Positions 55,513 through 64,000 of a stretch of DNA of 64,000 bases are shown here, piece by piece. Below the pieces are notes generated by a model. The model was given only the letters and a program-made list of their open reading frames with translations, had not been told where the DNA came from and did not search any database. The stretch is from positions 1 through 64,000 of the forward strand of contig JADGPE010000001.1 in NCBI GenBank assembly GCA_017882605.1, written 5' to 3'. The number at the start of each line of letters is the position of its first letter. Within the stretch, counting starts at the first letter, position 1. The position numbers were made by a program, and so were the translations under genes. The DNA is from Thermoleophilia bacterium. Lineage in GTDB: Bacteria; Actinomycetota; Thermoleophilia; Gaiellales; Gaiellaceae.

Positions 55513-56688
55513 CTAGAGGTATCCCATCGGGTCGACGGGGTTGCCGTCGATTCGGACCTCGAAGTGGAGATGCGGGCCGGTGCAGTGGCCGGTGCAGCCG
55601 ACGTAGCCGATCACCTGGCCCTGCGCGACCTGCTCGCCGCAACTGACGGCGATCGAGCTTTGATGGCCGTACGCCGTCGCGAGGTTGCCACCGTGGTCGA
55701 TGACGGTGAGGTTGCCGTAGCCGGATTCCCAGCCGCAGTAGATGATCGTGCCCGCGGCGGCTGCCTTGATCGGCGTGCCCATCGGGACGCCGATGTCGAT
55801 GCCCTCGTGCATGCGGCCCCAGCGCCACCCGAACGGGCTCGTGATCGGCCCGCTCACCGGCCAGATCAGGCCGGACGCCGACGGTGTCGACGACGCGCCG
55901 CCGGAACGCTGCGCCTCAGCGGCCCGGATCCGGGCCGCGATGTCGTTCGAGGCCGCCTGGAGCGCGTCGATCTCGCTCGCCTCGGCCTGCTCCGCCGCCG
56001 TCAGCTTCGACAGGTCGGTGAGCTTGTTCTGCTTCGTCGACGACAGATCGCCGGCGGCACCGACGAGCTCGTTCTTCACATTGCGCGTCTGCGCCGTGCG
56101 CGCAGAGATGATCGCCGTCTCTCCCTGAACGGTCGCTCGTAGCCGCTTCGTCTTCGCGCGTGCAGCTCGGACCTGCAGCTTGGTGTAACCAACCTGCGCC
56201 GCGATGCGCCGATCCTGCTCACCGATCTCGTTCATGTACTGAACCTGGTCGAGGGCGTCCTGGATCGAACTCGAATCCAGAACAAGGTCGAGCGTCGAGG
56301 CCTGGTCGGACTCGTAGATGTCGACGAGCCGCTGGTTCAGATTGCCGACTGCGGTGGCGTACTGCTCCTTCAGGAAGCCGAACCTGTTCGTCTGGAGCCG
56401 GAAGAGCGCGTTGAGTGCCTCGAGCCGCCGCTGATGCAGCGCGAGATCGGCCTCGAGCGTCTGCAGCCGGAGCGACACGTCGCCGACCTTCGCCTCGAGC
56501 GCACGGATGCGGGCCGTGTACCCGGCGACCTGGTCGCGGAGCGCCTGCTCGTGCTGCTTCTGCGCGGCGAGCCGGTCCTGCAGCGAGGAGATCTGCGTGT
56601 CGATCTGATGCTTCCGCCCGATGTCCGACCCGAGCGCCGGTGTGACGCAAACGAGCCCGACGACGAGAGCGAGCGCGAACCGCCGCAT
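55513..56688 (-). CDS. M23-family peptidase with N-terminal coiled coil (EnvC/NlpD-like)
   Basis: SGPITSPFGWRWGRMHEGIDIGVPMGTPIKAAAAGTIIYCGWESGYGNLTVIDHGG...GYVGCTGHCTGPHLHFEVRIDGNPVDPMGYL; signal peptide and long coiled coil. Confidence 0.95.
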   Translation of the reverse strand: MRRFALALVVGLVCVTPALGSDIGRKHQIDTQISSLQDRLAAQKQHEQALRDQVAGYTARIRALEAKVGDVSLRLQTLEADLALHQRRLEALNALFRLQTNRFGFLKEQYATAVGNLNQRLVDIYESDQASTLDLVLDSSSIQDALDQVQYMNEIGEQDRRIAAQVGYTKLQVRAARAKTKRLRATVQGETAIISARTAQTRNVKNELVGAAGDLSSTKQNKLTDLSKLTAAEQAEASEIDALQAASNDIAARIRAAEAQRSGGASSTPSASGLIWPVSGPITSPFGWRWGRMHEGIDIGVPMGTPIKAAAAGTIIYCGWESGYGNLTVIDHGGNLATAYGHQSSIAVSCGEQVAQGQVIGYVGCTGHCTGPHLHFEVRIDGNPVDPMGYL

Positions 56689-56716
56689 AGACCGACGACT
56701 TCGCCGTCGCGGACGC

Positions 56717-57202
56717 CTACTCCTGCGGGAGCGTGGCCTCGTCGGGCGGCGGATACGGCTCGGGCACCGAAGCGGGCGCCGGCAGCGTGCCCTCGTCGGG
56801 CGGCGGATACGGCTCGGTGACGGGCTGCGGAACCGGTGGGCTGCCCTCGTCGGGCGGTGGCACCGGCTCGGCCGGCAGATCAGGTGTTTCGAACGCTGTC
56901 ATGTCCTGAACGTAGCGCCGATCGCGCTCGATCGCCCGCAGCGCTCCCGCAACGGCTTGGCGCAGCGGCCCGACGAGCTCCCGGTAGTCCTCGTCGCCGA
57001 TCTTGCCCGCCCGATGATCGAACTCGAGCTCCTTGAGCGCCGCGAGCGCCCGGTCGCGCTCCTCGACGAGACCGAGCCGCCGCACCTCGTCCTCCCCCGG
57101 CGCATCGAGCCGGTCGTCCTCGACGCTGGGCTCGCGCAGGAACGGCAGCGCGACGACCAGCACCACGAGAGCGGCCAGGAGGATCCCGAGGATGATGGTC
57201 AT
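56717..57202 (-). CDS. CcmI-like membrane protein with Pro-rich repeat tail
   Basis: TM IILGILLAALVVLVVALPFL, coiled coil RDRALAALKELEFDHRAGKIGDEDY, three PPPDE[G/A] repeats; ATGA coupling to the ccmF-like gene. Confidence 0.65.
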   Translation of the reverse strand: MTIILGILLAALVVLVVALPFLREPSVEDDRLDAPGEDEVRRLGLVEERDRALAALKELEFDHRAGKIGDEDYRELVGPLRQAVAGALRAIERDRRYVQDMTAFETPDLPAEPVPPPDEGSPPVPQPVTEPYPPPDEGTLPAPASVPEPYPPPDEATLPQE

Positions 57203-59151
57203 GCGCGCGCGGGCGCGAGCCGCGCGACCAGCCGCCGCTGCTCGCGCGCGTCGGGCCAGAGGGCAACGGCGGACCCGAGCAGGAACACGATGCCGGCGAT
57301 CCAGATCAGGTTGACGAGCGGCTTCACGAGGATCTTCGCGTACACGACTTTCGTCTTCAGATTCACGTCGTCGGCGATCACGTACAGATCCTCCGCGCGC
57401 AGCCAACTCGTCTTGATCCCCACCTCACGCGACGGCTCCGGTGGGAAGAAGTACTGGTTGTCTCCAGACGAGAGCGAACCGTGCCAGCGTCCGCTGACGT
57501 CGAAGACTGCGCGTGTCTCGATCGCGTTCGGCGTTGGCGTGCGCCGCACGTCACGCAGCGTCAACGTGTAGCCGCCAATCGACGTGCTCTGGCCGGGAAT
57601 CAGGCGAACCTCCTTCGAACGGCCGTACGCGCTCGACCCCGCGATGCCGATCGCGAGCAGGACGATCGCGGCGTGCACGATGTAGCCGCCGTAGCGGCGC
57701 CGGTTACGCGCGATCAGCGTGAACACCGAGCCGGTGACCCGTGTCCCGCGGACGAGCTCGAGCACGATCGACGCGAGCACGAAGGCAGAGAACGTGTAGG
57801 CGATCAGCCCGGGCTTCGACGAGCCGGCTCCCGCAAACGCCAGTGCGATCCCACAGGCGACGGTCACGACAAGCGGCCAGGCGAGCGTGCGCGCAAGCGC
57901 GCGGACGCTCGTCTTCCGCCACGCGATCAGCGGCCCGACTCCCATCAGGAGCAGGAGCGGCAATCCGAATGCCCGCAGGAAGAAATCGTAGTAGGGCCTT
58001 CCGATCGTTCGCGACTCGCCCTTCACGAGCTGCGTCACGATCGGGAACAGCACGCCCCAGAGCACGGTCAAGCAGAGGGCGACCAGCAGCAGGTTGTTGT
58101 AGAGAAACGCCGCCTCGCGCGAGAGCGCGGACTCGAGCTTCGTGCGCGCCTTCAGGAGCGGCAGGCGCCACATGATCAGCACCAGCGAGAAGATCGTCGA
58201 GAGGACGACAAATGCGAGGAACCACGACCCGATCGGGCTCTTCGCGAACGAGTGAATCGAGTTCACGACACCGGAGCGCGTCAGGAACGTCCCGAAGACC
58301 GAGAGCTCGAACGCCAGCGCGACGAGCACCATGTTCCAGACCTTCAGCATGCCCTTGCGCTCCTGGATCATCACGGAGTGCAGAAAGGCTGTCGCGGCGA
58401 GCCACGGCATCAGGGCAGCGTTCTCGACAGGATCCCAGGCGTAGTAGCCGCCCCAGCCGACCTCCACGTACGCCCAGTGCGCGCCGAGCAGCTGACCGAA
58501 GCCGAGGAAGGCCCACGCGGCCAACGTCCACCGGCGGGTCGCGACGATCCAGCGTTCGTCGGTGTGACCGGAAAGCATCGCGCCCGCTGCGAACGCGAAT
58601 GGGATCGACAGCCCGACGTACCCCAGGTAGAGCATCGGCGGATGCGCGACCATGTACGGGTTCTGGAGGCTCGGCGTCAGACCCGCGCCGTCGAGGGGCG
58701 CGGTCTGCGTGTCGAACGGGCTCGCAACGGCGACGAGCACGAACCCGAAGAACGCCGCGATCCCGCCCAGGACTGGGACGACCCAGGCTGTCAGGTCACG
58801 CATCAGCTTGCGGTTCAACGCGACGGCGAGAGCACCGTAGCCGGTGAGCACGAGGAGCCACAGGAGCAGCGACCCCTCCTGCCCTCCCCAGAATGCGCTC
58901 AAGGTGTAGGCGGTCGGCAGGGTCCGGTTGGTGTGCGCGGCGACATACGCGAACGAGAAGTCGTGGCGCACGAGTGCGGTCGCGAGCACGATCGCCGCGA
59001 TCAACGTGGAGCCGAAGCTGCAGTACAGCGCGTTGCGCGCGGACGCCGCAAGACGGCGTCGATTCGTCCGCGCGGACATCGTGCCGGCGACGAGCGCATA
59101 GACCGACAGCCCGAGACTGACCACCAGGGCCGCGCGGCCGAGGTCAGCCAT
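57199..59151 (-). CDS. ccmF: Cytochrome c biogenesis heme lyase CcmF
   Basis: TLSAFWGGQEGSLLLW (WWD-like region), GAHWAYVEVGWGGYYAWDPVENAALMPWL, NSIHSFAKSPIGSWFL. Confidence 0.95.
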   Translation of the reverse strand: MADLGRAALVVSLGLSVYALVAGTMSARTNRRRLAASARNALYCSFGSTLIAAIVLATALVRHDFSFAYVAAHTNRTLPTAYTLSAFWGGQEGSLLLWLLVLTGYGALAVALNRKLMRDLTAWVVPVLGGIAAFFGFVLVAVASPFDTQTAPLDGAGLTPSLQNPYMVAHPPMLYLGYVGLSIPFAFAAGAMLSGHTDERWIVATRRWTLAAWAFLGFGQLLGAHWAYVEVGWGGYYAWDPVENAALMPWLAATAFLHSVMIQERKGMLKVWNMVLVALAFELSVFGTFLTRSGVVNSIHSFAKSPIGSWFLAFVVLSTIFSLVLIMWRLPLLKARTKLESALSREAAFLYNNLLLVALCLTVLWGVLFPIVTQLVKGESRTIGRPYYDFFLRAFGLPLLLLMGVGPLIAWRKTSVRALARTLAWPLVVTVACGIALAFAGAGSSKPGLIAYTFSAFVLASIVLELVRGTRVTGSVFTLIARNRRRYGGYIVHAAIVLLAIGIAGSSAYGRSKEVRLIPGQSTSIGGYTLTLRDVRRTPTPNAIETRAVFDVSGRWHGSLSSGDNQYFFPPEPSREVGIKTSWLRAEDLYVIADDVNLKTKVVYAKILVKPLVNLIWIAGIVFLLGSAVALWPDAREQRRLVARLAPARA

Positions 59152-59550
59152 CTAGGACGGTGTGGTGGTTGCCGTGTACTTGGACGGGCACTTGGTGAGG
59201 ATGTCCGTCGCACTCAGTCGGCCGTTGGCGAAGCTGCCGCTCGCGACCACGCTGCGACCGACCTTGAAGAGCGGCGGCGGATCCGCGCCGTGATAGACGA
59301 CCGGGACGACCCCACTCTGGCCGTCGATGTTCTTGAGGCTGAAACGCAGGCCGCGCGTCGAGTGCGACTCGCCGCGGATCGGCCCGACGACGACTCCGAC
59401 AACCGCGAGCTTGCCGGTGTGACCGGCGATCTGGTGCGGCGTCAGCGTCGGGGTCGAGTTGCCGGCAACCGCGGTGTAGAGGAGAAAGACGGCGAGGACG
59501 GCCGCGACCGCCAGGGCGACGACGAGCCGCGCGGGGCTGCGCGTGGGCAC
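59152..59550 (-). CDS. ccmE: CcmE-type heme chaperone with CxxxY motif
   Basis: N-terminal TM, OB-fold-like GVVPVVYHGADPPPLFKVGRSVVASGSFANGRLSATDILTKCPSKYT; adjacent to ccmF. Confidence 0.85.
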   Translation of the reverse strand: MPTRSPARLVVALAVAAVLAVFLLYTAVAGNSTPTLTPHQIAGHTGKLAVVGVVVGPIRGESHSTRGLRFSLKNIDGQSGVVPVVYHGADPPPLFKVGRSVVASGSFANGRLSATDILTKCPSKYTATTTPS

Positions 59551-59563
59551 GGCCCGAGTCTAG

Positions 59564-59806
59564 CTAGACGTCGGCGTTCGCGGTCTGTCTGCGCGCCGGG
59601 ACCCGATAGCCGTGATCGGCACAGAGCGACCCGGGCAGATCCTCGGTGAGGGCGTCGCAGTAGCCCTTCCCGTACGCCGCACGCATGAACGCCGCGACGA
59701 CGTCCAGCGACCACTCGCTGATCCCCGCGGCTTCACGCCAGAGGTCGGCGAGCCGGAGGTCGATGTCGAGCTCGAGGAGATCGATCCGTGAGGGTCCCGT
59801 AGACAC
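59564..59806 (-). CDS. Small protein of unknown function
   Basis: 80 aa; DLLELDIDLRLADLWREAAGISEWSLDVVAAFMRAAYGKGYCDALTEDLPGSLCADHGYRVPARR; divergent from 59932. Confidence 0.6.
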   Translation of the reverse strand: MSTGPSRIDLLELDIDLRLADLWREAAGISEWSLDVVAAFMRAAYGKGYCDALTEDLPGSLCADHGYRVPARRQTANADV

Positions 59807-59824
59807 GCGCCTTCAGAGTAGGAA

Positions 59825-59839
59825 GTCCGTCGGACGGAC
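59825..59839. promoter_or_regulatory. Palindrome GTCCGTC-G-GACGGAC (candidate operator)
   Basis: Perfect 7-bp arms in the divergent intergenic region 59807-59931. Confidence 0.5.
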
Positions 59840-59877
59840 CTGTGAAAGCCGGGCGCAGGCTACGCGCCGCCGCACTT

Positions 59878-59891
59878 TGACACCAGTGTCA
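59878..59891. promoter_or_regulatory. Palindrome TGACAC-CA-GTGTCA (candidate operator)
   Basis: Perfect 6-bp arms in the same divergent intergenic region, overlapping a TTGACA. Confidence 0.5.
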
Positions 59892-59931
59892 CGAACTCGC
59901 TCGGGCCGGCGATACCCTTCTTACCGCGTCA

Positions 59932-60747
59932 ATGCCTCGTCGCATCCACTACGGACCTGCCCGCGTACCGTCCCGCGAATCTCCCGCGGCAGCGGTCGCC
60001 GCACTGCTCGAACAAGGCCACTCGGCCTGCGAGATCGACTTCGAGGGCCGCTTCTGGATGGATTACGACTTCGCAGCGGCTCTGGGCGAGCGTTGTGCGG
60101 CGAACGACATCGCGTTGTCCGTGCACGCGCCGATCGCCGGCTTCATGGGCCACGCCGAGCGGGGCAAGAAGCTGAACATGGCTGTCGGCATGCTCGACCA
60201 TTCGGCCGGCATCGCGAAGGCAGCGGGCGCCGAGCTGGTCGTGTTCCACCCGGGCTTCCTCCTCGGCCGAACGCGGGGGGACGCGATCGCCTCGGTCGTC
60301 GAACAGCTGGCCGAGCTGCGAGAGCGGCTCGAAGGAAAAGATCGCGCCGTGCCGTTCGGCATCGAGGTGATGGGCCGTGTGCGCGAGCTCGGCTCGATCG
60401 AGGATGTGTGCGAGATCGCCTCACAGCTCGACTGGGTTCGGCCCGTCATCGATTTCGCGCACATGCACGCGACCTCGGACGGCGCCTTCCTCTCGGTCGA
60501 GCCGTTCGTGGCGGCGCTCGCGCAGGCGGACGCGGTGCTCGAACCAGGTGCGCCCTTCCACATCCACTTCTCAGACATCAAGTTCGCGAATCGCAACGAG
60601 ACGAAGCACCTGCCCTACGGGGAGGGAACATTGCGCGCCGAGCCGCTACGCGACGCCCTGATGCAGTTCGAGCGTCCCGCAACGGTCATCTCCGAGTCTC
60701 CCACCCCCGAATCGACCGCTTCCATCAAGGAGATCCTCGGCGCATAG
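59932..60747 (+). CDS. TIM-barrel AP endonuclease 2 / xylose isomerase-like (endonuclease IV-like) protein
   Basis: MPRRIHYGPARVPSRESPAAAVAALLEQGHSACEIDFEGRFWMD, LSVHAPIAGFMGHAERGKKLNMAVGMLDHSAGIAKAAGAELVVFHPGFLLGR, VRPVIDFAHMHATSDG, FHIHFSDI. Confidence 0.85.
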   Translation: MPRRIHYGPARVPSRESPAAAVAALLEQGHSACEIDFEGRFWMDYDFAAALGERCAANDIALSVHAPIAGFMGHAERGKKLNMAVGMLDHSAGIAKAAGAELVVFHPGFLLGRTRGDAIASVVEQLAELRERLEGKDRAVPFGIEVMGRVRELGSIEDVCEIASQLDWVRPVIDFAHMHATSDGAFLSVEPFVAALAQADAVLEPGAPFHIHFSDIKFANRNETKHLPYGEGTLRAEPLRDALMQFERPATVISESPTPESTASIKEILGA

Positions 60748-60761
60748 CTAGTCTCCGGGCG

Positions 60762-62102
60762 GTGCTCGACCCGAAGGTCTTCAAGGCGTACGACGTCCGC
60801 GGGCTTCACCCGTCGGAGCTCGACGAGGCCGGCGCGTACGCGATCGGACGGGCCTTCGTCGACCAGTTCGAGCCGAGCTCGATCGCGGTCGGGCGAGACG
60901 TGCGCCTCTCCTCACCTTCGATGGCGGCAGCCGTGATCGAAGGGGCTGCGGATGCAGGCGCCGACGTGCTGGATCTCGGGATGGTCGGAACGGAGATGCT
61001 CTACTTCGCGGTCGGCGAGCTGGCCCTCGACGGCGGCGTGATGGTCACCGCATCGCACAACCCGAAGCAGTACACCGGGATGAAGATCGTGCGGCGGGGT
61101 GCGTTGCCCGTGGGCGGAGAGTCCGGATTGTTCGACGTGCGCGACCGTGCAATCGCGGCTGCCTGGCGTGACGCCTCCCGCGGCGAGGTTCGAGCGGAGG
61201 ACATCTGGGACCGGTTCGTCGACCGCGTGCTCTCGTTCGTCGATCTCGACGCGCTGCGCCCGTTGCGAATCGTGATCGATGCGGCGAACGGGATGGCCGG
61301 CGTCATGCTGCCACCCGTGCTTTCGCGGTTGCCGATGCTCGACATCGTGAGTTGTTACTTCGACCCGGACGGCACGTTCCCGAACCATGAGCCCAACCCG
61401 CTTCTCCCGGAGAACCGCGAATTCATCATCGGCAAGACGCGCAGCGAAGGCGCAGATTTCGGCGTTGCCTACGACGGTGATGCGGATCGGTGCTTCTTCG
61501 TCGACGACACCGGCGAGTTCGTCCCAGGGGACTTCGTCACCGCCCTCTTCGCGGAGACGATCCTCGCCCGCGAGCCCGGCGGAAAGGTGATCTATGACGT
61601 TCGCGCATCCCGCGCCGTGCCGGAGACCATCGAGCGAGCCGGCGGCATCCCACTGATCAATCGCGTCGGTCACGCTTTCATCAAGCAGCGAATGCGCGAG
61701 GTGGACGCGGTCTTCGCCGGTGAGGTTTCGGCGCACTACTACTTCCGCGACTTTTCCCAGGCCGACTCGGGCACTGTTCCGTTCCTTCTGATGTGCGAGC
61801 TCGTCTCACGCCGCGGCAAGCTGAGCGGCGCGCTCGCGCCCTTTCGCGCCAAGCACTTCATCACCGGAGAGATCAATACGCCCGTTGCGGATGTCCCGGC
61901 GAAGCTCGGGGAGCTCGAAGCTCGTTTCGGTGCCGAGGGCCGCGTCACCCACCTCGACGGGCTCTCGGTCGATTTCGACGACTGGCATTTCAACGTTCGC
62001 CCTTCGAACACGGAGCCGCTGCTGCGCCTGAATCTCGAAGCGAGCTCGCAGGAGCAGATGGACGAGAAGCGCGACGAGGTTCTCGGCGTGATCCGGGCGT
62101 GA
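60762..62102 (+). CDS. manB: Phosphomannomutase/phosphoglucomutase
   Basis: FKAYDVRGLHPSELDE, GGVMVTASHNPKQYTGMKIV, GVAYDGDADRCFFVDDTGEFV, GEVSAHYYFRDF, NVRPSNTEPLLRLNLEA; GTG at 60762. Confidence 0.95.
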   Translation: MLDPKVFKAYDVRGLHPSELDEAGAYAIGRAFVDQFEPSSIAVGRDVRLSSPSMAAAVIEGAADAGADVLDLGMVGTEMLYFAVGELALDGGVMVTASHNPKQYTGMKIVRRGALPVGGESGLFDVRDRAIAAAWRDASRGEVRAEDIWDRFVDRVLSFVDLDALRPLRIVIDAANGMAGVMLPPVLSRLPMLDIVSCYFDPDGTFPNHEPNPLLPENREFIIGKTRSEGADFGVAYDGDADRCFFVDDTGEFVPGDFVTALFAETILAREPGGKVIYDVRASRAVPETIERAGGIPLINRVGHAFIKQRMREVDAVFAGEVSAHYYFRDFSQADSGTVPFLLMCELVSRRGKLSGALAPFRAKHFITGEINTPVADVPAKLGELEARFGAEGRVTHLDGLSVDFDDWHFNVRPSNTEPLLRLNLEASSQEQMDEKRDEVLGVIRA

Positions 62103-62545
62103 TCGAGCTCGGCCACCTGACCGACCGGAAGCCGCCGTATCGTTACGCGGCCTACCAGCGCGTCGGATTCTCCGAGACCGACGCACAGGGCGTCGTCTAC
62201 TACGGCCGCTACATGCCGTACTTCGACGTCGCCCGCACGGAGTTTCACCGCCACCTCGGGCGTGTGCACCTCGGTGGCGTCGACTTCGCGATGCGCGCGG
62301 TCACGGTCGAGTACGTCGCAGGCGCCCGGTTCGACGATCTGCTCGAGATCTTCGTGCGCATCGAGCGCATCGGGACGACGAGCATCACCTACGACCACGC
62401 GGCCTACCGCGCGGACGACGACGGCGACACACTGATGGCGACGGCGAAGGCGACGGTCGTCTGCATCGCTCTCGACGAGCGCAAGGCGGTTCCGGTGCCC
62501 GAAGCATTCCGCGAGCAGATCGCCGCGTTCGAAGCTTCGCGCTAA
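62099..62545 (+). CDS. Acyl-CoA thioesterase (4HBT family)
   Basis: QRVGFSETDAQGVVYYGRYMPYFDVARTEFHR; GTGA overlap with the phosphohexomutase stop. Confidence 0.92.
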   Translation: MIELGHLTDRKPPYRYAAYQRVGFSETDAQGVVYYGRYMPYFDVARTEFHRHLGRVHLGGVDFAMRAVTVEYVAGARFDDLLEIFVRIERIGTTSITYDHAAYRADDDGDTLMATAKATVVCIALDERKAVPVPEAFREQIAAFEASR

Positions 62546-62741
62546 CGTGGCCTCTCGGCGACCGACCGGCTATCCCCCGGACGAGGTACCCCGCGCGCCG
62601 TCGTCTTGATCACTCGAACGAGGGAACGCGTACACCTCGGTGCGGTAGCGAAACGAAAACGGATCGGTGAGTCCGCCTGCGAGAGCACGCACCCGCGCAA
62701 GCAGCTCGCCACGCCGGCGGCCGCAACCGGATGAACCCGGT

Positions 62742-64000
62742 TCACGAGGGGGTGACGCGATACGCGTCGAACACGGCCTCAAGGTTGCGCAGCGCCGTGA
62801 GCAGGGTGCGAAGCCCCTTCACGTCGCCGACCTCGGCCGTGTACCAGTTCTTCGCCAGCTGGTCCTCGACGACACCGCCGTACCCGACGATGTTCGCGCC
62901 GTGCTCCGCGAACGTCCGTGCCACGTCCTCGAGGAGACGCGGGCGGTCCCACGAGTCGACCGCAATCTGGACACGGAAGCTCTTCGCCGAGGCTGCGCCG
63001 TCCCAGTCGACCTGCGTGAAGCGCTCGGGGCTCCGGCGAAGCGCCTTCACGTTCGGACAGTCGTCGCGGTGGATCGTGATCCCCTTGCCCATCGAGATGT
63101 AGCCGACGATCGGGTCACCCGGTACAGGGGTGCAGCACTTGGCGAGCCGGACGAGCACATCGGTGACGCCCGGTACCACGACGCCCATGTCGGAACCGGA
63201 GACCGGTTGCGTCTTCGGCGCCTTGGTGACGACGGGCGCCTCTTCGGCGACCTGCTCCGTCTTCAGCCGCTGAACCACCTTGTTGACGATTGCGCCGGGC
63301 TGCAGCTTGCCCGAGCCGAGCGCGAGGTAGAAGTCCTCCGCTTTCTTGAAGCCCGTCTCGCGGATCACCTGCGCAAGCGTCGCCGAGCCGCGCAGCTTCG
63401 CGTACGGCAGGTTCTGCGCCTTCAGCGCCTGCTCGAGCGCCTCCCGGCCCTTGTGCTCGGCGTCCTCACGCGTCTCGCGCGAGAACCACTGCCGAATCTT
63501 GTTGCGGGCACGCGAGCTCTTCGCAAGGGACATCCAGTCGCGTGACGGGCCTCGCCCCTGCTTCGACGTGAGGATCTCGACGAAGTCGCCGTTCTTCAGC
63601 GTGTAGTGCAACGGAACGATGCGTCCGTTGATCTTCGCCCCGACCGTACGGTGACCCACATCCGTGTGCACGGCGTAGGCGAAGTCGATCGGCGTCGCAC
63701 CGGCCGGCAGCGTCTTGACCTGGCCCTTCGGCGTGAACACGTGCACTTCTTCGTCGAAGAGGTCGGTCCGGAACGTCTTCATGAACTCGCGGGGATCCGC
63801 TTCGTCGGTCGTCCCCTCGTCCATCAACTGCTTGACCCAGGCCACCCACTCGGCGTCCTTGTCCTTCTTGCCGCGCTTGTAGAGCCAGTGCGCCGCGACG
63901 CCGAATTCGGCCGTCTCGTGCATCTCCCGAGTGCGCACCTGGATCTCGAGCGGCCGGCCCTGCGGTCCGATCACCGTCGTGTGCAGCGCCCGGTAGCCGT
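62742..64000 (-). CDS. relA: RelA/SpoT-family (p)ppGpp synthetase/hydrolase, C-terminal part (truncated by window edge)
   Basis: PLEIQVRTREMHETAEFGVAAHWLYK, TGS domain VFTPKGQVKTLPAGATPIDFAYAVHTDVGHRTVGAKINGRIVPL, ACT-like C-terminus. Confidence 0.96.
   Translation of the reverse strand, partial: GYRALHTTVIGPQGRPLEIQVRTREMHETAEFGVAAHWLYKRGKKDKDAEWVAWVKQLMDEGTTDEADPREFMKTFRTDLFDEEVHVFTPKGQVKTLPAGATPIDFAYAVHTDVGHRTVGAKINGRIVPLHYTLKNGDFVEILTSKQGRGPSRDWMSLAKSSRARNKIRQWFSRETREDAEHKGREALEQALKAQNLPYAKLRGSATLAQVIRETGFKKAEDFYLALGSGKLQPGAIVNKVVQRLKTEQVAEEAPVVTKAPKTQPVSGSDMGVVVPGVTDVLVRLAKCCTPVPGDPIVGYISMGKGITIHRDDCPNVKALRRSPERFTQVDWDGAASAKSFRVQIAVDSWDRPRLLEDVARTFAEHGANIVGYGGVVEDQLAKNWYTAEVGDVKGLRTLLTALRNLEAVFDAYRVTPS

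Noticed and set aside
57481-59649. 722-aa plus-strand ORF opposite ccmF/ccmE
   Set aside because: Shadow ORF from GC bias; Arg/Glu-rich with no recognisable fold, while CcmF and CcmE motifs are unambiguous on the minus strand.

Overview
This 64 kb window is high-GC, gene-dense bacterial chromosome. Gene content and order look actinobacterial, possibly Thermoleophilia-like (inference only). From left to right: (1) a near-complete dcw cell-division/peptidoglycan cluster on the minus strand, mraZ-rsmH-ftsL-ftsI-murE-murF-mraY-murD-ftsW-murG-murC-murB-ftsQ and the first codons of ftsZ at the left edge. (2) Housekeeping genes: MOSC protein, PfkB kinase, ECF sigma/Ogt pair, type II NADH dehydrogenase, an orphan response regulator. 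(3) A methyltransferase gene bracketed by a nearly identical ~56-bp direct repeat. (4) UbiB/AarF, GreA, DEAD helicase, a SecDF fusion, YajC, Tgt, QueA, and a two-component system. (5) Thiolase/3-hydroxyacyl-CoA dehydrogenase, PAP2, aldehyde dehydrogenase, two zinc-ribbon proteins, a fused PafBC-like WYL regulator, QueG. (6) CelD-type GNAT plus proline dehydrogenase, and a secreted collagen-like protein. (7) A translationally coupled operon of metallophosphoesterase, cyclic 2,3-diphosphoglycerate synthetase-like, 2-phosphoglycerate kinase-like and GlpX genes. (8) HPRT, an Nramp transporter with a DtxR/MntR-like box, M23 peptidase, CcmF/CcmE cytochrome c maturation genes, phosphohexomutase, thioesterase, and a truncated RelA/SpoT. 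The strongest leads are the putative bacterial cDPG operon, the repeat-bracketed methyltransferase cassette, the structured tgt leader, and recurrent leaderless promoters. No CRISPR array, rRNA, tRNA or transposase was recognised. All identifications are by eye from motifs; no database search was run.
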